NCBI GenBank assembly: GCA_002398105.1
Contig: DHCD01000108.1
Span: forward strand, 16,257 to 42,095
Source: Syntrophomonas sp. UBA4911
GTDB taxonomy: Bacteria > Bacillota > Syntrophomonadia > Syntrophomonadales > Syntrophomonadaceae
Direction: 5' to 3'
DNA length: 25,839 nucleotides
The notes under the pieces are model-generated. The model did no database searches. It worked only from the letters and a program-made list of their open reading frames with translations, and was not told where the DNA came from. A program made the translations under genes and the position numbers. Each line of letters opens with the position of its first letter. Positions within the stretch are counted from its first letter, which is position 1. This document shows, piece after piece, positions 20,753 through 25,839 of this stretch.

Positions 20753-22691
20753 GCTCTCCTGGATGCTCTTTAAGAACAACCTGAAGCTCTACCGGTTTTA
20801 CCTTACCGTCCTCATTCTGACCACGGCCATTTATTATAATTTTCTGGCGGTCAACTTTAACCCTTACCTGGAGGTCCTTGGTGAACAGTCCGTTTTTGCC
20901 CGGGCGGCCAGTTCCCTGTGCAGCATCATCCTGTTTCTGACCGTGCTGTCTTTTATGTCCCATGCCAATAACTTCTTTTACAAGCTGCGCTACAAAGAAA
21001 TCGGCACCTATATGCTGATGGGCATTCCCGGCGGCAAGATCGGTACGGTCTTTGCCCTGGAAAGCATCCTGCTGGGGGGAGCGGCCGTCGTCACCGGCTT
21101 GCCTCTGGGCCTGCTGTTTTCCAAACTGTTTTTTATGCTGCTGAGCAAAGCGATGATTCTGGATACCCAGATCCCGTTTTATATTCCCCCCAAGGCGATT
21201 GGCCTGCTGCTCCTGATCCTGGCCTTCATTATTCTTTTGCTGGGCCTGAAAAATTACCGGATGGTCCGCAGCAGCAAGCTGATCGAAATCCTGAACGCGG
21301 CCAGGAAAGAGCAGAAGCTGCCGAAGATCCGATGGATTCGCGGCATCGCGGGTGTGATTTGCATCGCTGCGGCTTATTATCTGGCTTTGAATATACTTGA
21401 CCTGCCGTTTGATTGGCATATGAATTTTATGCAGGCCACGGTTTTGATTCTGATCCTGGTCTGCATCGGCACCTATTTTTTCTTCGGCAGCTTTTTGGCG
21501 ATTGTCCTTAACGCGCTGATTCAAAAGAAAAAACTTATCTATAAAAGGTCCCGGCTGGTGAGCTTCAGCAATACCTTATTCCGGCTGGGCACCCATTACC
21601 GCAGCCTGGCCATGACCGCGATCTTGTGCGCCGCAACCCTGGCCGCCTTCAGCGGGAGCCTGGCCCTGAAATACTTTGCCGACACCAATACGGCGGTCGA
21701 AGCGCCTTACAGCATCACTTATTATAATCAGGACGAGGCCACCGGCCAAAAAATCAGAACGATTATTCAAGCATCTTCGCATCAGATTCTGGCCGAGCAC
21801 GCTTCCCATTTACTGATTGGTAATGTGTCTTATAGCCACGTCTACGGCAAACGCGGCGCAACCTGTTTGATCACCAGTTATTCCGAGGTTAAAAAATCAT
21901 TAAGGCTAACCCGGCCTGATAATTATCAGCAAATCCTAAAGGACATTGAACCCCGGGATAGTGAAACGGTAAGTATCTTGCATTCCAATCTGATTTTTTC
22001 CGGTACCAGTTATGCCGGACAGGATTTCATGATCCAGGGCCGGCCCTACACCCTAAAAAAAGAGGTCAAGATCCCTTTTATCGGTGAACTGGGAGGTATC
22101 GGCCAATATGACACCTATATCGTCACGGATAAACAATATGAGCAATTAAAAGGTAACGGCCAGGAGATGACGCTGTACGGGATCAATATTAGCGATCCGG
22201 CGGATAGCCTGTCCCTGGTGGAAAAGATCGCCGCAGTGATGAAAAACCCCGGGGACAATCTCAACAGTTATGCCGGACAGTATCAATATAAGTACTATCT
22301 GCTCGGGGCCTTTTACTTTATGGGTTTGGTGATGGCTATTGTCTTTATGATCTCCACCTTCAGCACCATGTATTTTAAAATATTGAGCGACGCCATCCTG
22401 GACCGGGAACAGTATAAGACCCTGATGAAAATCGGGATGACGGAGCCGGAAATTGCCCAAAGCATCTATACCCAGGTAGGCATCTCCTTTATCCTGCCGG
22501 TCTTATTGGGAATCCTGCATGGAATTATGGCGATTAAAGCCCTGGAGTCGTTTATTCATTATCAATTCACCGGCAGTATCCTCACGGGAGTTGGTGTTTT
22601 GATCCTGGTCATGACCGGTTTCTATCTTTTTATAAGCAAGAAATATCGGGATATGGCAGTAAAGGGGTGGGAAAATCATGCAACAGCCTGA
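20739..22691 (+). CDS. BceB-type permease (FtsX family)
   Basis: 650 residues, the usual BceB length. It has about ten membrane helices, starting with FYLTVLILTTAIYYNFLAV and ending with SILTGVGVLILVMTGFYLF. A large mostly polar outside domain of ~200 residues (about 310-520) lies between helices 7 and 8, which is the ligand-sensing hallmark of BceB. FtsX-like segments lie at ~45-180 and ~525-640. ATG 20739 is preferred over GTG 20730 because GGGGGGTG (20725-20732) is then properly spaced. The gene overlaps the ATPase gene by 14 bases and the next gene by 14 bases, so all three are translationally coupled. The extracellular domain is the least conserved part in this family and sets peptide specificity, so the drug cannot be predicted. 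Confidence 0.93.
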   Translation: MNAFKLSWMLFKNNLKLYRFYLTVLILTTAIYYNFLAVNFNPYLEVLGEQSVFARAASSLCSIILFLTVLSFMSHANNFFYKLRYKEIGTYMLMGIPGGKIGTVFALESILLGGAAVVTGLPLGLLFSKLFFMLLSKAMILDTQIPFYIPPKAIGLLLLILAFIILLLGLKNYRMVRSSKLIEILNAARKEQKLPKIRWIRGIAGVICIAAAYYLALNILDLPFDWHMNFMQATVLILILVCIGTYFFFGSFLAIVLNALIQKKKLIYKRSRLVSFSNTLFRLGTHYRSLAMTAILCAATLAAFSGSLALKYFADTNTAVEAPYSITYYNQDEATGQKIRTIIQASSHQILAEHASHLLIGNVSYSHVYGKRGATCLITSYSEVKKSLRLTRPDNYQQILKDIEPRDSETVSILHSNLIFSGTSYAGQDFMIQGRPYTLKKEVKIPFIGELGGIGQYDTYIVTDKQYEQLKGNGQEMTLYGINISDPADSLSLVEKIAAVMKNPGDNLNSYAGQYQYKYYLLGAFYFMGLVMAIVFMISTFSTMYFKILSDAILDREQYKTLMKIGMTEPEIAQSIYTQVGISFILPVLLGILHGIMAIKALESFIHYQFTGSILTGVGVLILVMTGFYLFISKKYRDMAVKGWENHATA

Positions 22692-23970
22692 TGGAAGAAG
22701 GGAACGTCGGCCCGGCTGCCGGTCAGCAAGGGTCCGCCGGGGGATTGTCTCTCTGCTGCTAGTTACGCTCATGGTTGCACTGACCGGCTGCGGCGGTGTC
22801 CCTTCCACTAAAGGTTACCTGGCTGAAGACCGGGAGGCGGGTTGGCTGAACGACATCAGCTATCTGGAAAAAACACTGCCGCAAGTGCATAAGAATTTGT
22901 ATTTTCATCTCTCCGAGCAAGAGTTTCACCGGCAGCTGGAAGAACTGAAGCAAAAGGTTCCCGATTATTCAGACGAACAGATCGAGATCGCCTTAAGCGT
23001 TATTCTAGCCGGCATCGGCGATAGCCATACCGGATCGAATATCGGATCGGAATACCGGTACCCGCTGGAGCTGCATTGGTTTGCCGAGGGCATCTATATC
23101 ATGGGTACCAGCACAGAATATCAGGAATTGCTGAATGCCAGAATTATCACCCTGAACGGCAAAAAAATCGAAGCCGCCGCCGCTGCGCTCAGGCCCATAC
23201 TGGCGGGCGCCAATGCCAGCTGGTTTAAGACCCAGGTCGTCTATTATCTGACTATCCCCGGAGTACTGAAATACTTTGGCTTAAGCCAGGCGGATGAGAT
23301 AGAACTTGATGTGGAACTGGAAAACGGCCGGAGACAGACGGTGAAAATGGAGCCGGTGAGCTATAAAGACTATGTGGCGGCCGAGCAGCCAGCGGGACCT
23401 GTTCCGTTGTACCGGAGCCGCCCGGATGAAAATTACTGGTACGAATATCTGGAGGACCAGAAGGTCGTTTATCTGAATTACAGCAGCTGCAGACAGATGA
23501 GAGACAAACCTTTTGAGATTTTCGCTAAGGAATTCTGGAATTTCGTCCAAAACCATGAGGTCGACCAGCTGGTTTTGGATATCAGGGAGAACCGCGGCGG
23601 GATCTCGACCATCCTGGATCCTTTTATCAAAGAAGTGAAAGACAGCCGCTTCAACCGGCAAGTCAAATTATATGTGATCATAGGAAAAGATACTTTTTCT
23701 TCCGCCGTCCTTAATGCGATTAGTTTAAAGCAAAAAACCAAAGCCTATTTTGTAGGAGAAGCTACGGGCGGCGAGCCGAACCATTACGGGGAGGTCAAGC
23801 AATTCAAGCTGCCCAACACTGAAATAACCATCCGCTATTCGACCAAGTATTTTCATTGGGTGGATCAGGATATTAATACCCTGGATCCGGATAAGGTGAT
23901 TGAAGAGACTTTTGCCGCTTACCGGGAAGGGACTGATCCGGTGCTGGAGTGGATAGTGAAACAGAATTAA
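22678..23970 (+). CDS. S41-type peptidase-like lipoprotein coupled to the Bce module
   Basis: 430 residues. Basic N-terminus, hydrophobic helix (~22-36) and lipobox LTGC with Cys38 predict a lipoprotein on the outer face of the membrane. A helical N-region carries ILAGIGDSHTG, as in tricorn-like S41 proteins, followed by a PDZ-like part (~130-220) and the TSPc-type domain (~255-415) with LVLDIRENRGG, then GKDTFSSAVLNA containing the candidate nucleophile Ser341/342, and GEATGGEPNHYG. The ATG lies inside the end of the permease gene, so expression is coupled to it. S41 peptidases cleave proteins or peptides from an exposed end. A plausible role is degrading the peptide antibiotic or processing a surface protein in the same response; this is inference. 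Confidence 0.8.
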   Translation: MQQPDGRRERRPGCRSARVRRGIVSLLLVTLMVALTGCGGVPSTKGYLAEDREAGWLNDISYLEKTLPQVHKNLYFHLSEQEFHRQLEELKQKVPDYSDEQIEIALSVILAGIGDSHTGSNIGSEYRYPLELHWFAEGIYIMGTSTEYQELLNARIITLNGKKIEAAAAALRPILAGANASWFKTQVVYYLTIPGVLKYFGLSQADEIELDVELENGRRQTVKMEPVSYKDYVAAEQPAGPVPLYRSRPDENYWYEYLEDQKVVYLNYSSCRQMRDKPFEIFAKEFWNFVQNHEVDQLVLDIRENRGGISTILDPFIKEVKDSRFNRQVKLYVIIGKDTFSSAVLNAISLKQKTKAYFVGEATGGEPNHYGEVKQFKLPNTEITIRYSTKYFHWVDQDINTLDPDKVIEETFAAYREGTDPVLEWIVKQN

Positions 23971-24018
23971 GTGCTTGAAATGATAAGTGGTATAAATTGG
24001 TAGATAATTTTAGATTCC

Positions 24019-24042
24019 AGCACCCAGTAACATAGTGGTGCT
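24019..24042. other. Hairpin after the lipoprotein gene
   Basis: AGCACC (24019-24024) pairs with GGTGCT (24037-24042) over a 12-base loop. There is no T-run, so it is a weak terminator candidate or an end of a decayed element. It is 48 bases past the lipoprotein stop codon. Confidence 0.3.
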
Positions 24043-24076
24043 CATTCCGTAATCAACGATATAAAAGCTATAAAGA

Positions 24077-24364
24077 TCAACTATCGGGCTTTAAATCTAA
24101 CTCATAATTTGTTACAATTACCATACCTTTGGGGGGACGCTTCTTGTGCTTTTGTTGCCGCATCAGCACATAAACAGAGGCGTCTTTTCCTTTTCCTAAC
24201 ATATGGTCATTATATCCAGCAATTCTTGGTCAGGTAGTTTCTTCAGCTTTTGGACGTTTTAGCTGGCTGCAACAATTAAGCTCTGGTTGAGAACATACAA
24301 CAGTTGGCAGATTCCGATAAATGTTATATATCAAATATAATTCGAGTTTTAATTTACTAAACAT
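24077..24364 (-). pseudogene. Possible gene remnant on the minus strand
   Basis: Reading the minus strand from ATG at 24364-24362 gives a 44-residue frame (MFSKLKLELYLIYNIYRNLP at its start) to TGA at 24232-24230. The same frame then stays open for 50 more codons to 24077, including KGKDASVYVLMRQQKHKKRP. The lysine/arginine-rich, protein-like composition on both sides of one stop suggests a decayed gene. I cannot name a family, and chance cannot be excluded in AT-rich DNA. Confidence 0.25.
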
Positions 24365-24387
24365 TATTAAAGTCAGGGGTATCAGAT

Positions 24388-25652
24388 ATGCTAAAACATA
24401 AAAATAAATTACTTATTTTAGGTATTGTCTTAATTGCCTGCAATTTAAGAACTCCCTTGACTTCAGTAGGACCACTTATTACCAACATACGATCTGACCT
24501 TGGTTTTCCAATAGTTTAGCCGGGTTTCTTACCACACTGCCATTACTTATTTTTGCAGTACTTTCACCGGTTTCATCAAAAATAGGTAACAAAATAGGGG
24601 CGGAGCGCACGATTTTTTTCGGGTCTATTGTATTATTTATTGGTATAGTGTTGCGCTCTTTAGGAGGAAGTGCAGTCTTGTTTGCCGGTACAGTTCTTAT
24701 TGGCATAGGAATTGTGGCGGGTAATGTACTTATGCCAAGCATTATAAAACATAAATTTCCGCAAAAAATAGGGCTGTTAACCAGCATTTTTTCAACTGCT
24801 ATGTCGCTTACAGGAGGTATTGCATCTGGAATCAGCGTACCTATTGCCAGCAAATTAGGCTTAGGTTGGCGAAATTCGTTACTGGTATGGGGCTTGCTTG
24901 TTGTAATAGCAATTCTCTTTTGGATTCCTCAGTTAAAAAATGGTGAAAAATCTAACCACATTATAAAAGTGGATTCAGACGTTGCGGACACAAAATCCGT
25001 ATGGAGATCTTCGTTGGCTTGGAAAATTGCTTTATTTATGGGGCTGCAGTCTCTTCTTTTTTATAGTTTAATTGCATGGCTTCCCGGGATTCTCCACAGC
25101 CGAGGTTTTAGTATGGAGACTGGCGGTTGGCTGTTGTTTCTTTTTCAAATATTTTCACTTCCTACTTCTTTCATCGCGCCAATTGTTGCCGACCGTCTTA
25201 AAGACCAGCGCGGCATAGCGGCAGCATCGTGCTTGATTTATTTTGTAGCAATGCTTGGCTTTATGCTGAGTGAAAGTATGATAGCGTTAATTATATCGGT
25301 AATCTTTATAGGAATTGCTGGAGGCGCATGCTTTAGCCTGGCATTTACTTTTATCGGATTACGTAGCGGTAATAATAAACAAACCGCGGAATTATCGGGA
25401 ATGTCTCAATCAGTGGGTTATCTGTTAGCAGCGGCAGGTCCTGTCCTAATCGGTTTTTTATCTGATTATACCAAAGCATGGACATCTTCCATTGTACTAT
25501 TATTAATTGCAATTTTGCTGCTCCTATATTTTGGCTTTAGTGCAGGACAGAATAAGTATATCTTTACAGAAATTAGTACTTCGGATATACCATCAAGTCT
25601 CTCCTCATTATTGCAAATTGCAGACTACTATGCTGAAGCTATTGCGGCTTAA
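24388..25652 (+). pseudogene. CynX/NimT-family MFS transporter, broken by a single-base frameshift
   Basis: Begins at ATG 24388 with LLILGIVLIACNLRTPLTSV, the typical first helix of CynX/NimT-type major facilitator transporters (cyanate, nitroimidazole and related efflux). After DLGF the frame hits TAG at 24517-24519. If one T is added to the TTTT run at 24504-24507, the reading becomes FSNSLAGFLTTLPLLIFAVL, the expected continuation, and stays open to 25652 with about 12 membrane helices and ~421 residues. So one deleted base in a homopolymer separates two frames. The rest looks intact, so the lesion is recent or a sequencing error. Without it the gene would encode an inner-membrane exporter. 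AGGGG 24374-24378 is the RBS. Confidence 0.85.
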
Positions 25653-25757
25653 TAAAAATGAAATAATGAGCTATGCTTTTAATTATATTATCTGCGTTTA
25701 TGTGTCTATTTAACTGGGACTGCCGCAGATTATTAAGCAGGATTTGCAGGTGTAAGA

Positions 25758-25839
25758 ATGAAAATTGCATTTATAAGCTACGTCTATCCTTATCCCCAAA
25801 ACAATGGGAAAAGAATTGTTGTGAATGTCAATATAAAGT
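25758..25839 (+). CDS. Start of a probable glycosyltransferase (partial)
   Basis: From ATG 25758 the frame is open to the window end (27 codons): MKIAFISYVYPYPQNNGKRI followed by VVNVNIK. A beta strand followed by a P-x-P and G-rich turn is the usual start of GT-B fold (family 4-like) glycosyltransferases. Upstream GCAGGTG (25746-25752) can serve as RBS. With so little sequence this is a resemblance only, and the rest is outside the window. Confidence 0.45.
   Translation, partial: MKIAFISYVYPYPQNNGKRIVVNVNIK

Larger units (their letters stand above)
23971..24387. other. AT-rich gap with decayed sequence
   Basis: It separates the Bce operon from the broken MFS gene. It contains a hairpin at 24019-24042 and a possible minus-strand gene remnant at 24077-24364. 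I see no strong promoter for the MFS gene; AGGGG (24374-24378) is its likely ribosome binding site. Confidence 0.5.

Noticed and set aside
20706..21524. 272-residue minus-strand ORF opposite the permease gene
   Set aside because: Its composition (Gln, His, Asp, Lys runs without hydrophobic pattern) is the antisense shadow of a membrane-protein gene with biased third positions.

Overview
The window looks like a piece of a low-to-mid GC Firmicutes chromosome, most plausibly an anaerobic member of the Clostridia. The grounds are strong purine-rich ribosome binding sites before most genes, a Bce-type two-component/ABC module, a FMN/[4Fe-4S]/FAD enoate-type reductase, and LigD encoded as two adjacent genes. 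The genus is not resolved. Every intact gene is on the + strand.

Region 1 (1-9741) is a probable drug/xenobiotic-response block. After the 3' end of an unknown gene comes a TetR regulator (170-787) whose promoter is covered by two near-identical palindromes. It is followed by a rifamycin-phosphotransferase-type dikinase (848-3469), an Old-Yellow-Enzyme-type reductase (3763-5712) with a strong terminator, a second rifamycin-phosphotransferase paralogue (6121-8730) preceded by a short basic leader ORF that ends in its start codon, and a prenyltransferase/squalene-cyclase-fold protein (8911-9741). Both dikinases have the domain order ATP-binding, central domain, terminal His domain, and lack the C-terminal PEP-binding barrel. 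That order fits RPH rather than PEP synthase.

Region 2 (9742-12860) carries LigD split into a phosphoesterase-ligase protein and a primase-polymerase protein, the bacterial end-joining repair enzymes. No Ku gene is present in the window. Right after it lies a duplicated piece of the reductase gene: its last codons plus its terminator. This is about 160 bp and very similar to 5612-5778, so the two rearrangement-prone repeats bracket about 7 kb.

Region 3 (12990-17978) is the least explained part: a tight co-directional six-gene cassette behind a promoter full of TTGACA/TGTCAA elements. It encodes a HEAT-like-Nudix protein, a helix-turn-helix regulator with a long unrecognised sensor region, a small membrane or exported protein, a HEAT-like zinc-ribbon protein, a zinc-ribbon/helical-repeat protein and a small Cys-rich protein. 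I do not recognise this combination. It is my best candidate for an undescribed system.

Region 4 (18133-23970) is a BceRS-BceAB-type antimicrobial-peptide sensing and detoxification module, with response regulator, intramembrane-sensing kinase, ATPase and large FtsX-type permease. A palindrome sits before the ATPase gene, and an S41-type peptidase lipoprotein is translationally coupled to the permease.

Region 5 (23971-25839) is more AT-rich and partly decayed: a possible minus-strand gene remnant, a CynX/NimT-type MFS transporter broken by one single-base frameshift, and the first 27 codons of a probable glycosyltransferase running off the window. I saw no tRNA, rRNA, CRISPR array or intact insertion sequence.
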